Shown here: piece by piece, positions 26,820-35,763 of the stretch
Numbering within the stretch: the first letter of the stretch is position 1
Layout: each line of letters begins with the position of its first letter
Assembly: GCA_009777835.1 (NCBI GenBank)
Contig: WRKZ01000013.1
Coordinates: 1 to 35,763 of the forward strand
Origin: Oscillospiraceae bacterium
Lineage (GTDB): Bacteria > Bacillota > Clostridia > Oscillospirales > Ruminococcaceae
Direction of reading: 5' to 3'
DNA length: 35,763 bases
Program-made: the position numbers and the translations under genes
Notes under the pieces: model-generated
What the model was told of the DNA's origin: nothing
Seen by the model: the letters and a program-made list of their open reading frames with translations, nothing else
Database searches by the model: none

Positions 26820-27653
26820 TCAAGTTTTCTCTTCTAAAGGTCTGCGATAGACAGCAGGTTTGACGTATTCGAACTTGGTTTTATCGCGCGGAATACTCTC
26901 GGCGTGTCCGATAAAGAGATAGCCGCCGGGCCGCGTAACTTCATACAAACGATTCACAAGCTGAACTTTCACATCCATCTCGAAATAAATCATGACGTTG
27001 CGACAGAAAATCAAGTCGAACGGATACAACCGAAACGGAATCTTGTCCATCAAATTGAAGGTCTTAAAATCCACCCGCTTAGTCACCTCGGGCGAGACCT
27101 TGAAGCTACCGTCCGGGGTAGGTGAAAAATATTTTTTCTTCCAGGTTTCCGGCAGATTCTTCATAGATTCACCGCTGTAGACACCAACCTTCGCAATATC
27201 AAGAACCCGCTGCGAAATATCGGTGGCTAAAGTAGAGAGATTCCACATGGTAGTCTTGCCGCTGAAGTATTCCAGCAACTGCATGATGTTCGTGTAGGGT
27301 TCTTCCCCGCTGGAACTCGCCGCACTCCACAAATACACCCGACGGTCTGCCTTGACTTTCTCTAAATAAGGCAGCACAACCTCCCGCATGAACTTATAAT
27401 GCTCTTCCTCCCGCATGAAAAATGTATGATTAGTTGTCAGCTTGTTAAGGAGTCCTATCATTTCCGTACCGGTTCTATCCGCGAACACCATGTTCAAGAA
27501 TGAGGTGAAATCGTTGAATCCCCTCTGCGTAATAGTGTTGGAAAGCCGACCTTCAATCAAGACACGCTTTTGTTTCAGATTGATTCCGTATTTACTCTCC
27601 ATTAATTCATAAAGTCGCTTGAAATCATTATCCGTGATTTTGTGTGAAGCCAT
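26820..27653 (-). CDS. cheR: Chemotaxis protein methyltransferase
   Basis: TNHTFFMREEEHYKFM, LWSAASSSGEEPYTNIM, FDLIFCRNVMIYF, GGYLFIGHAESI. Confidence 0.96.
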   Translation of the reverse strand: MASHKITDNDFKRLYELMESKYGINLKQKRVLIEGRLSNTITQRGFNDFTSFLNMVFADRTGTEMIGLLNKLTTNHTFFMREEEHYKFMREVVLPYLEKVKADRRVYLWSAASSSGEEPYTNIMQLLEYFSGKTTMWNLSTLATDISQRVLDIAKVGVYSGESMKNLPETWKKKYFSPTPDGSFKVSPEVTKRVDFKTFNLMDKIPFRLYPFDLIFCRNVMIYFEMDVKVQLVNRLYEVTRPGGYLFIGHAESIPRDKTKFEYVKPAVYRRPLEEKT

Positions 27654-27671
27654 TACCGTTACCCCTTTCCG

Positions 27672-28202
27672 TTAAAATGATGCCAAATCGTGGTCGAAAA
27701 TCAGTTTCTGCACATCGAGAACCAATTTGACCCCGTCGTTCATCTCAAGAATATAATCGATAAACTTGTTATTGTTCACGCGGTTGAGTTCGGGTGTTCG
27801 TGCGATATGCTTCTCGGATACCGACGATACGTCCAACACTTCATCCACAATCAAGCCCACCGAAACCCCTTCATGGGCGACTATAACGGTACACGCACGC
27901 TCATCGTATTCAATTTCCTCTTTTCCGAAACATGAACGCACGTTCACCACCGGGACAACTTTACTGCGCACGTTGATAATTCCTTTAATAAAGCTCGGAA
28001 TTTCATAACACGGCACATGGGTAATCCGCGGGACTCCTATAATCTCGATTATATACGGAATTTCAATTCCGTATACCTGCTCACCTATTAAAAAGGTGAG
28101 TACCTTTGTGATTTCGTTTTCTTTCTCGGCACGAACTGCCGCTTTCCCTGAAGAAGCCACCTTCTCGTTTTTGGATAACGCTACGTTTTTAGCTTCGGTC
28201 AT
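27672..28202 (-). CDS. cheW: Chemotaxis coupling protein
   Basis: KVLTFLIGEQVYGIEIPYIIEIIGVPRITHVPCYEIPSFIKGIINVRSKVVPVVNVR. Confidence 0.93.
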   Translation of the reverse strand: MTEAKNVALSKNEKVASSGKAAVRAEKENEITKVLTFLIGEQVYGIEIPYIIEIIGVPRITHVPCYEIPSFIKGIINVRSKVVPVVNVRSCFGKEEIEYDERACTVIVAHEGVSVGLIVDEVLDVSSVSEKHIARTPELNRVNNNKFIDYILEMNDGVKLVLDVQKLIFDHDLASF

Positions 28203-28296
28203 CTTTATTCGCCCCCTTGTTTTTTATTTTGGTGAAGTATTAGGAATATCGCTGAAATCACCTGCAATGTTTTGGTTGGAAAGATTACCATATCTG

Positions 28297-30411
28297 CTAT
28301 CCCTCGATTAAATTCGCCACATCTATGATAAGGGCAATACTGCCGTCTCCCATAATCGTACAACCGGACAATCCCGCACCTTTGATGTTGTAACGGCTGA
28401 AATAAGGCGGGAACGGTTTCACCACCACTTGCTGTTCCCCGATTAATCGGTCAGAGAACAAACAGACCGACTTGTTTTCGGTTTCAACCAACAGCAGAAT
28501 CCCGTCTTCGAACTCGGTAACGTCAGACGGTATGCCGAATCGCTCATGCAACCGCATAATCGGGTAGCACGCCCCGCGAATCATAATCATCTCGCCGCGT
28601 TGCGTGTCGCGAATAATCTGGTCGCTTGTCACTTTAAAACTCTGCTTAATCATAGAAATCGGAATCGAGAAAATCGTACCGCCGACTTCGATTTCCATAC
28701 CTTCTATTATAGCGAGGGTCAGCGGAATTTTTATCACGAACGACGTACCCTGCCCCAGTTTGCTTTCCACCACAACCGTGCCCCCGCACTTCTCGATGTT
28801 CTGCTTAACAACGTCCATTCCAACGCCCCGCCCGGAATACTCGGTCACTTGCTCATTCGTGGAGAAACCCGGCATGGTAATCAGATTCTGCGCTTCACGC
28901 TCGGAATAATCCCCCCGCGGCTTCATCAAAAGACCGAGACGTTCGGCTTTGTCGAGGACTTTTTCGGGGTCGATTCCTTTTCCGTCGTCGGTGATTGTTA
29001 TGATAACTTCACCCGACGCATTGACCGCCGAAAGTTTAATAAATGCCTTCGCGGGTTTACCGTTTTTAATTCGGTCATCTACATTCGTCTCGATTCCGTG
29101 GTCCATACAATTGCGAACGAGGTGCATAAGCGGGTCGTTCAGATTATCCACAATCGACTTATCGACTTCGGTTTCCTGCCCCTCAATAATAAGGTCTACA
29201 TCTTTGTTCAGTGCCTTCTTCATATCGCGGACTATACGGTTCATTTTTGAGAACGGCCCCGAAAGCGGCACCATTCTGATTGACATGACCGTATCCTGCA
29301 ATTCGTCGGTCAGCTTACGAAGCTCCCGTGCGGCTTTATGAAAACTTTCGAGTTGAAGCCCGTCAAGTTCGGGATTGGAAATAACCATCGATTCGGTGGT
29401 AATGATTTCACCGACGATGTCGTGCAACTGGTCAAGCTTTGCGAGATTCACGCTGATTATACTCTGCTTTCCGCCCAAATGTGAAGGCGCGGAAGCCCCT
29501 GAATTGTTTCCTGCGGAAGCAGAAGGCGCAGCCTTTGCCGGCTCGGCTTTCTTGGGTGCTTCAATCGAAACCGCCTTTTCGACCTTCGCTTCGGCAAGAG
29601 TTCCCGAAGCATCATCGACAGATTCCGACTCAATCGGTGACTCTGTACCTGCGCCGGCATCTTCCACGAATTCAAAAGACTCAATATTAAGCGCGGCCTC
29701 AAGAATTTTCTGTACCGCTTCCTTGTCTTCGGCTTTGAAAGTAACAGTGAACCCGTTCTCGGCAATGTGAGCGGCAGTTGACGAATCGGTATCTACGTTT
29801 TCGGGATAATACTCGATTACCTCGGTTTCTTCGCGAATCTTATTAAGCAGTAAAAACGCCCGAAGATTTTCCATTTCTATACCGTGTTCAAATATGATTC
29901 TCACTGCGATACATCCCGGCATATATATGTCTTCGACGGAGGACGCGGTCACTGCCGGGGCTGCCGCCGACGATTCCGTTGCGGTTTCCGGCATGGGTAC
30001 TGCGCCCGAAAGCATGGCTGCCCCACGCTCAAGCTCTTTAATTATATCTGAAAAATCGGTCGGCTCATATTCTCCGTCGGCTTGCAGAAGTTCGATTTCC
30101 GCCTTGAATAAGTCCGACATACGAAAGACAAGGTCGTATACGAACGACGTGTCTTCAATTTTGTTCTCGCGAATGAGGAAGAACATATCCTCCCCTTTGT
30201 GCGAGAGTTGCTGCAAACTTTCGAACCCCATCATAGCCGATGAGCCCTTGACGGTGTGCATGATACGGAAAATCTCGTTGATATCCTCCTCCGTAAAAGT
30301 GCCCGCCTGTTCGGTTCTTAAGAGAATTTCGTCAAGCTGTTCAAGCAGTGTGGAGCTTTCGAACAAATATGCGTCCAGCATAGCCTCCATCCCGAATTCT
30401 ACTTTTGGCAT
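28297..30411 (-). CDS. cheA: Chemotaxis histidine kinase
   Basis: HTVKGSSAMMGF (Hpt), H-box/dimerisation, MHLVRNCMDHGIE, DDGKGIDPEKV, GRGVGMDVVKQNI, CheW-like C-terminus. Confidence 0.97.
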   Translation of the reverse strand: MPKVEFGMEAMLDAYLFESSTLLEQLDEILLRTEQAGTFTEEDINEIFRIMHTVKGSSAMMGFESLQQLSHKGEDMFFLIRENKIEDTSFVYDLVFRMSDLFKAEIELLQADGEYEPTDFSDIIKELERGAAMLSGAVPMPETATESSAAAPAVTASSVEDIYMPGCIAVRIIFEHGIEMENLRAFLLLNKIREETEVIEYYPENVDTDSSTAAHIAENGFTVTFKAEDKEAVQKILEAALNIESFEFVEDAGAGTESPIESESVDDASGTLAEAKVEKAVSIEAPKKAEPAKAAPSASAGNNSGASAPSHLGGKQSIISVNLAKLDQLHDIVGEIITTESMVISNPELDGLQLESFHKAARELRKLTDELQDTVMSIRMVPLSGPFSKMNRIVRDMKKALNKDVDLIIEGQETEVDKSIVDNLNDPLMHLVRNCMDHGIETNVDDRIKNGKPAKAFIKLSAVNASGEVIITITDDGKGIDPEKVLDKAERLGLLMKPRGDYSEREAQNLITMPGFSTNEQVTEYSGRGVGMDVVKQNIEKCGGTVVVESKLGQGTSFVIKIPLTLAIIEGMEIEVGGTIFSIPISMIKQSFKVTSDQIIRDTQRGEMIMIRGACYPIMRLHERFGIPSDVTEFEDGILLLVETENKSVCLFSDRLIGEQQVVVKPFPPYFSRYNIKGAGLSGCTIMGDGSIALIIDVANLIEG

Positions 30412-30515
30412 TTTACCACCATCCCTTTCAAAAAATAGCTATCTGATTCATTATATCATAAAAAACGCAAAATGTATATACGTTTTCTGATTTTCTATAA
30501 AATATTTGTTTTTTC

Positions 30516-30544
30516 TTGAAATTTGCGCTGAAATGTGGTATTAT
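30516..30544 (+). promoter_or_regulatory. SigA-type promoter for ylqG-like gene
   Basis: TTGAAA-N17-TATTAT. Confidence 0.5.
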
Positions 30545-30625
30545 TGTGGTATTAATTAAGGTGCAACGAACTTTTGAAAGTAAGAGAGGACGACCGCCGT
30601 GCCGCAATCTCATTGAAATCTGCGC

Positions 30626-32893
30626 ATGGTCGGGCGAAACGGAATTATGGCTGTAATACCACAAATTACTAATCCTTTTCAGGGGAAGGGTTATCAATCT
30701 TCTTTAAATAACCAGAATCGGCCCGGCGGCGAACAGTTCGAAATCATTCAACTGACGAAAACCCGAGAGGCACCCGGCCCGCTCGAACGGGAGACCGAAC
30801 GTAATGCAGGCCGCGGACTCCCCAACAGAACCGACCTGCCGCAACTGATGGTGAAGACGGCGAAAGACCCTTCTATGGCGGTGGAAACACTTAAACAGCT
30901 AATCAGTACCGAGCTTTTGGCGACCGCTTCGGCAAGCGGACACACCGAACTCCACGGCGAACTCGAAGGGCTTTCAAAATCTATTTATCTGGCAGTAACC
31001 GAACTTGTACGGGAAATCATCAACCAGGAAGAGCAGACGACCATGTTTTCGGGTCATCGCCTTTTCGATTTGTTGCGGGAAGAGTCAGCGAATTCCTCGC
31101 TAATCGCGAACACGGTACTTCAACAAACCGACGAAGACAAGTTGAACGCAATCGCCAACTTTTTGAAAGCGGTGAACTTTACGTTCAATCGCGGGGAGAT
31201 TCTCAATGCTATCTCGGCGAACCTGAAATTTTTATCGACTTACTTTTCGCCGTCACCGAAACTTTCCGAAAAACTTGCCGCCCTGTCTGAATCCTGGGCG
31301 GGGAATCAAGCGAGGGAAAACTTCGGGCTTTTGAAAGGGGAGACTGTAAAACTCCTGCAAAACGTTTCGGAAAGTCTGCTCAACAACGAAAAGACGCAGG
31401 TGCTGATTCCTTTAATTATACACAATCTCTCAAGATATAACACCAATGATTATATGCTGAAAGATGCGTTTTCGTCACTGTTAATCCACATTCCGCACGC
31501 TCAGAAAGGCGCGTTTATGGCGGCATTCGACGATTTTTTGAACGCAGTCCTGTACGGAGAATTCAAACCCGCCCTCCAAGCCGCACAGAATCCGCAGAAT
31601 CAGCAAACTGCGGTCGCGGAAAAAGAGCTTTCCGATTTGAATGAAGTGAAAGCCGAATCCGCCGAATCAAAAGACACGGAAAAATCACCCCAACAAAAAA
31701 ATGAATTCCCGCCGCTTTATTCACGTAAACTAGGTGAAGAGGGTTGGGAGTTCCCGCCAAAAACCATGACCAGGGATTCACTGGCGGACGGACTCCGCGG
31801 ATTTTTACTGGGACGGATTAACGGAAAAGAAGCAATCACGCTTATACTCTCCAATTTAATCGAGGAAATGCGCGATGTTAATCTTATGAACGCATTACGC
31901 TCGGATTTGAGCAAAATCGACAGTATCACGGCAATGGTGGATTATCTCAACGATGTCCTGCAACAACTTCCCGATGCACCCGAACGTCAATTCATGTTCG
32001 AAATGCTCTCGGAAACAGTCTCCGGCATGGCGGAAAAAGGTGAGCTTCCTCCCGACTCTGCCCCCCCGTCAACTCAAAATGCCGAAAATTCCGGGAATAC
32101 AGCAAATACAGGAAACCCTACCCAAACTTCTGCTCCTCAAAACTCTTCCGAAAATGTCTCTCATAATTCGGGAACGGAAAACGCCCCCGGAAACTCGGCT
32201 CAATCCACCCTCCCGGAAAACACCCACCACGCTTCAACTGCGGGAAACACTCCGTTACCCGACTTCACACCCGAAAAGTTAGTGGAAGTGGTTTCAACCG
32301 GTGTATCGGATTTACCCGAAGCCGCTAATCCCGAACAATCAAACCAAGAGAAACCTGCCGAACAAGCCGCCCCGGTAGGCTCGGCATTGGAAGAATTGAC
32401 ATCGTTCATACAAAGGAATATAAATCATTCGGCATTGAAAACGCTGGACAGCTACAACGCTTCAAACCTGCTCCAGAGTTTGATTAACGCGCCGGGGGTT
32501 TATACACCGCTCTCGCATTTCATTATTCCGTTACAAATCGGCGATGCGCGTGCTTTCGGCGAATTGTGGGTCGATAACGAGGACAAAGGTGGCGGAGCGG
32601 CTTCACCGCAAGATAGGAATCATCATCTGTTCTTGACTTTCGAAATAGAATCGGTCGGCAGATTCGAGACCGATTTGTATGCACACGGAACACAAGTCAG
32701 TTTAGCAGTACTCCACCCGGCGGGATTTTCCGGCGAAATGCGTGAGTTAAAAGAAAAAATCAATCGAATAATCGCCTCAACCGATTACACCGTGAAAGAA
32801 TTCCAGACCGGCGTTCTACGTGAACCGCACGATTTGACACAGATTTTCCCGCGGATTTCCGAAAAACGTACAGGTTTAGATATAGTAGTGTAA
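30626..32893 (+). CDS. YlqG/FliK-like hook-length-control-like protein (start 30626 or 30647)
   Basis: Long helical N-term, Asn/Pro/Ser-rich linker, C-term IPLQIGDARAFGELWVD...LFLTFEIESVGRFETDLYAHGTQVSLAVLHP; followed by FlhB-C-like gene. Confidence 0.65.
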   Translation: MVGRNGIMAVIPQITNPFQGKGYQSSLNNQNRPGGEQFEIIQLTKTREAPGPLERETERNAGRGLPNRTDLPQLMVKTAKDPSMAVETLKQLISTELLATASASGHTELHGELEGLSKSIYLAVTELVREIINQEEQTTMFSGHRLFDLLREESANSSLIANTVLQQTDEDKLNAIANFLKAVNFTFNRGEILNAISANLKFLSTYFSPSPKLSEKLAALSESWAGNQARENFGLLKGETVKLLQNVSESLLNNEKTQVLIPLIIHNLSRYNTNDYMLKDAFSSLLIHIPHAQKGAFMAAFDDFLNAVLYGEFKPALQAAQNPQNQQTAVAEKELSDLNEVKAESAESKDTEKSPQQKNEFPPLYSRKLGEEGWEFPPKTMTRDSLADGLRGFLLGRINGKEAITLILSNLIEEMRDVNLMNALRSDLSKIDSITAMVDYLNDVLQQLPDAPERQFMFEMLSETVSGMAEKGELPPDSAPPSTQNAENSGNTANTGNPTQTSAPQNSSENVSHNSGTENAPGNSAQSTLPENTHHASTAGNTPLPDFTPEKLVEVVSTGVSDLPEAANPEQSNQEKPAEQAAPVGSALEELTSFIQRNINHSALKTLDSYNASNLLQSLINAPGVYTPLSHFIIPLQIGDARAFGELWVDNEDKGGGAASPQDRNHHLFLTFEIESVGRFETDLYAHGTQVSLAVLHPAGFSGEMRELKEKINRIIASTDYTVKEFQTGVLREPHDLTQIFPRISEKRTGLDIVV

Positions 32894-32927
32894 TTATCAG
32901 AAGTAATATACAAAGGAGAAAATCCCC

Positions 32928-33233
32928 ATGCAAGAAAAAGAATCAAAAAAAGGCAACTATGCGCAGAAATCTGCCGTTGCACTGAAATACAATCCCGATT
33001 TAAACTATGCACCGGTGGTCGTAGCCGCGGGATTGGGACACCTCGCCCAAAAAATCGTAAACATCGCCGACGAAAACGGTGTGCCTGTCTATCGGGACGA
33101 TTCGGCGGCGGCATTGCTTGTAATGCTTAATTCCGGTGCACAGATTCCACCGCAATTGTATTCTATTGTAGCTGCGATTTACGCAGAAGTAGTACTGAGT
33201 TCTAATCGTTACGAGAAAAAGCACGATAAGTAA
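32928..33233 (+). CDS. FlhB C-terminal-like protein (YlqH/FhlB type)
   Basis: KSAVALKYNPDLNYAPVVVAAGLGHLAQKIVNIADENGVPVYRDDSAAALLVMLNSGAQIPPQLYSIVAAIYAEVV. Confidence 0.88.
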   Translation: MQEKESKKGNYAQKSAVALKYNPDLNYAPVVVAAGLGHLAQKIVNIADENGVPVYRDDSAAALLVMLNSGAQIPPQLYSIVAAIYAEVVLSSNRYEKKHDK

Positions 33234-33314
33234 ATTTAACCAAAAAACCACCACAATTAGTTGACTAAGTATACATTTTCTCAACATATTGTGCTATCAC
33301 AATATATAGATAAT

Positions 33315-33321
33315 TGTCGAA
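33315..33321 (+). promoter_or_regulatory. 0A box upstream of spo0A
   Basis: TGTCGAA exact consensus. Confidence 0.5.
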
Positions 33322-33472
33322 TATTGAAATATTACCCTAAAAAAGCCCAAATTCTAGCCCTTCCTGTCACGACAAAGTTTTTTTATTTTGTAAAAAACTA
33401 TTGCATATTCAAAATTAATGTGTTAATATAGCAATTACAAGAAAAAAGAAAAACTAAAAATGGGAGGTCGAA

Positions 33473-34297
33473 ATGACAAAGAAACAAATCAGGGTTCTCA
33501 TCGGAGATGACAGCATCGAATCGGGAATGGCATGGGCGCGTTCATTAATGGCGAAAGGGATGTACGCAATCACACGGCAGAAAAACGGGCGGATTCTTCT
33601 TGATACAATAAGAAACGACAGGTTCGACGTTGTAGTAATGGAAGCTAAAATGCCGGAACTGGACGCGGTATCTTTAATCAGCGAAATCAATGACAGGGTA
33701 GACTATTCGCCGGCAATTATAGTGATTGCCAACTATGATTCACCGCAAACCGAACGTGAAGTCATGGAAGCAGGCGCGAAATACTACATGGTCAAGCCGT
33801 TTGAGGCGAATGTGCTGTCGGTGAAAATCGAGAACATTCTCAAGGCGGGGGTACAACCGGTATCAGGTCAGTTAAATCTGAAAAACGTTTCATACAACAT
33901 ACATGAAACCGTACCCGACAATATTGAATATGTTGTCACCGATATAATCCACCAAATCGGAATACCCGCCCACATAAAAGGCTACCATTATCTTCGGACG
34001 GCGATTCTTTTGGCGGTAGACGACGGCGAGATGATAAACTGCATCACTAAACTGCTTTATCCCACCGTCGCGAAACAATACAGCACCACATCTTCACGGG
34101 TGGAACGTGCAATCCGTCACGCAATCGAAATCGCGTGGGACAGGGGCAACGTTGATACCCTTAACGGATTCTTCGGGTACACTATTCACACAGCGAAAGG
34201 CAAGCCCACCAATTCGGAATTTATCGCACTGATTGCCGATAAGCTGAAACTCAAATTCAAAGGCACCTCCAACAATCTGCCGACATATCACGTTTAA
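33473..34297 (+). CDS. spo0A: Sporulation transcription factor Spo0A with degenerate receiver
   Basis: C-terminal [21 protein letters not shown]...[31 protein letters not shown]...[17 protein letters not shown]; receiver RVLIGDDS...[13 protein letters not shown]...VKPF. Confidence 0.95.
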   Translation: MTKKQIRVLIGDDSIESGMAWARSLMAKGMYAITRQKNGRILLDTIRNDRFDVVVMEAKMPELDAVSLISEINDRVDYSPAIIVIANYDSPQTEREVMEAGAKYYMVKPFEANVLSVKIENILKAGVQPVSGQLNLKNVSYNIHETVPDNIEYVVTDIIHQIGIPAHIKGYHYLRTAILLAVDDGEMINCITKLLYPTVAKQYSTTSSRVERAIRHAIEIAWDRGNVDTLNGFFGYTIHTAKGKPTNSEFIALIADKLKLKFKGTSNNLPTYHV

Positions 34298-34303
34298 AGA
34301 TTG

Positions 34304-34332
34304 TATATCATTTTTCTTCGAAAAATGATATA
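34304..34332 (+). terminator. Hairpin after spo0A (terminator-like)
   Basis: tatatcattttt-cttcg-aaaaatgatata, 12-bp perfect stem. Confidence 0.5.
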
Positions 34333-34348
34333 CCGAAGTGCCAATCAT

Positions 34349-34400
34349 AAAACCCACTTCATCAAGCATATACTTTATGTATTATGATGAAGTGGGTTTT
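34349..34400 (+). promoter_or_regulatory. 16-bp perfect hairpin containing the spmA start codon
   Basis: aaaacccacttcatca ... tgatgaagtgggtttt followed by tt. Confidence 0.7.
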
Positions 34401-34983
34401 TTCCGCTCTGATTCTGTCGGCGATTATTTTTGCGGCGGTTTCGGGCGATATATCGAACGTCTCGGAAGCGGCACTACGCGAAAGTTCAAACGCTGTCACC
34501 CTTGCAATCAGTTTAGCGGGGGTTATTTGCCTATGGTCGGGAATTATGCGGGTCGCGCAGAAGGCAGGCATTACCGAAATGCTCGCCTCTGCTTTTCGTC
34601 CGGTACTATCCCGGCTTTTTCGCGGAATCAACGCTAAAGGCAAAGCAATGCAGTACATTGTCCTGAACCTCACGGCGAATCTGCTCGGTCTCGGAAATGC
34701 TTCCACCCCTTTCGGGATTGCCGCCATGAAAGAACTCGAACGGGAAGAAGGTTCGAGCGTTTACGCCACCGACAACATGATTCTGTTCGTTGTGATGAAT
34801 ACCGCTTCCCTACAGTTAATTCCGACCACGGTAGCCGCACTGCGCCTGAAAAACGGTTCTGCTGACCCAATGGAGATTCTGCCTGCAGTCTGGATTGTTT
34901 CGTCATTGACCCTCATAACAGTTGTGATTATCACGAAATCCCTGTCGAAACTCACCCGGGTGAGAGGGGGCGAGCAAATTTGA
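34384..34983 (+). CDS. spmA: Spore maturation protein A
   Basis: ISLAGVICLWSGIMRVAQKAGI, NLTANLLGLGNASTPFGIAAMKELE. Confidence 0.93.
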   Translation: MMKWVFSALILSAIIFAAVSGDISNVSEAALRESSNAVTLAISLAGVICLWSGIMRVAQKAGITEMLASAFRPVLSRLFRGINAKGKAMQYIVLNLTANLLGLGNASTPFGIAAMKELEREEGSSVYATDNMILFVVMNTASLQLIPTTVAALRLKNGSADPMEILPAVWIVSSLTLITVVIITKSLSKLTRVRGGEQI

Positions 34984-35501
34984 ACATAGCTGATTTCGCG
35001 GTACCGACTATTTTCACCTTCGTGATTATATTCGCGCTTTGCAAGAAAGTAGATGTATTCGGTGAGTTCACCGCCGGCGTGAAAGAGGGTCTGCAAACCG
35101 TCCTTGACGTGTTCCCCGCGCTGTTTGCGTTGGTGTTAAGCGTGGGAATGTTCCGCGCCTCCGGCGGAGCGGCGATGTTGAGCGGTGCAATCGCCCCGCT
35201 GACCGATTTAATCGGATTCCCGCGGGAAGCTATTCCGTTGATGCTTCTGCGACCGCTTTCGGGGAGTGGGGCGACCGCCGTCTACGAGGGGATTCTGTCG
35301 GATGTAGGCCCGGATTCTTTTGCGGGACGGGTTTCAAGCGTAATGCTCGGCAGTTCGGAAACGACGTTCTATGTAATTGCGATGTATTTCTCGGCAACGA
35401 AAGTGAAGAAAACCCGCCACACGCTTCCGTCTGCCTTGAGCGGCGACGTTCTCATTTGCGTGTTAAGCGGATTCATCGTAGGACTGCTTTTTAAAGCATA
35501 G
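34980..35501 (+). CDS. spmB: Spore maturation protein B
   Basis: VDVFGEFTAGVKEGLQTVLDVFPALFALVLSVGMFRASG, LLRPLSGSGATAVYEGIL, SSETTFYVIAMYFSATKVKKTRH. Confidence 0.94.
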   Translation: MNIADFAVPTIFTFVIIFALCKKVDVFGEFTAGVKEGLQTVLDVFPALFALVLSVGMFRASGGAAMLSGAIAPLTDLIGFPREAIPLMLLRPLSGSGATAVYEGILSDVGPDSFAGRVSSVMLGSSETTFYVIAMYFSATKVKKTRHTLPSALSGDVLICVLSGFIVGLLFKA

Positions 35502-35580
35502 CCCCCATTCTTTAGGGAGCGTAGCAGGGTCTCCCTGCGAAGCGACAGGGGGTTTGGGGGAGAATCCCCCATTTCAAAAA

Positions 35581-35655
35581 GGTGGATAATGGGAATTGAA
35601 CCCATGACCTCCAGAGCCACAATCTGGCGCGCTAGCCAACTGCGCTATACCCACC
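35581..35655 (-). tRNA. tRNA-His (GTG), no encoded CCA
   Basis: G(-1)GTGGGTATAGCGCAGTTGGCTAGCGCGCCAGATTGTGGCTCTGGAGGTCATGGGTTCAATTCCCATTATCCACC: cloverleaf closes, anticodon GTG, G-1:C73 identity pair. Confidence 0.93.
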
Positions 35656-35671
35656 ATAGAAACGTCACATA

Positions 35672-35763
35672 CCAAGCTCACCTGCTCGACGGCGAAGCCG
35701 CCGACCCGCGAGCCCTTGTTCTGCTTTTTGCTTCGTCAAGCTCACCTGCTCGACGGCGAAGCC
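35672..35763 (-). repeat. Nested-hairpin repeats of the 19501 family, second unit cut by window end
   Basis: Minus strand gcaaaaagcagaacaagggctcgcgggtcggcggcttcgccgtcgagcaggtgagcttg. Confidence 0.85.

Overview
35.8 kb of low-to-mid GC Firmicutes-type (Clostridia / Oscillospiraceae-like, endospore-forming) chromosomal DNA, probably a complete metagenomic contig because both ends run into repeats. Recognisable content: two chemoreceptors (one truncated by base 1), thrS, a vWA-like protein, a trigger-factor-like lipoprotein, a hydrolase/MurF-like/Ddl/RluA cluster, a DUF6106-like/zinc-ribbon membrane cluster, tmcAL divergent from ackA, a CHAP + Cpl-7-like lysin, folA, an MsmK/UgpC-type ABC ATPase, DUF4830-like and transglutaminase proteins, spoIVA-sipL, cheAWRB, ylqG/ylqH-like genes, spo0A, spmAB and tRNA-His. 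No phage, IS or CRISPR was found. Strongest observations: (i) a candidate type I toxin-antitoxin locus between sipL and cheB: 28-aa hydrophobic ORF, very strong SD held in an anti-SD hairpin, perfect convergent antisense promoter, shared bidirectional terminator, and matching 5' modules on both RNAs; (ii) a Spo0A whose phospho-acceptor Asp is Glu and whose switch Thr is Ala, with an intact DNA-binding domain and a consensus 0A box upstream; (iii) a family of nested-hairpin repeats whose stem arms vary in a compensatory way; (iv) a dispersed 65-bp repeat, a 48-nt part of which is built in frame into a membrane-protein gene; (v) an orphan promoter-terminator pair (candidate sRNA); (vi) two candidate leaderless genes. 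All calls come from reading the sequence; no database search was run.
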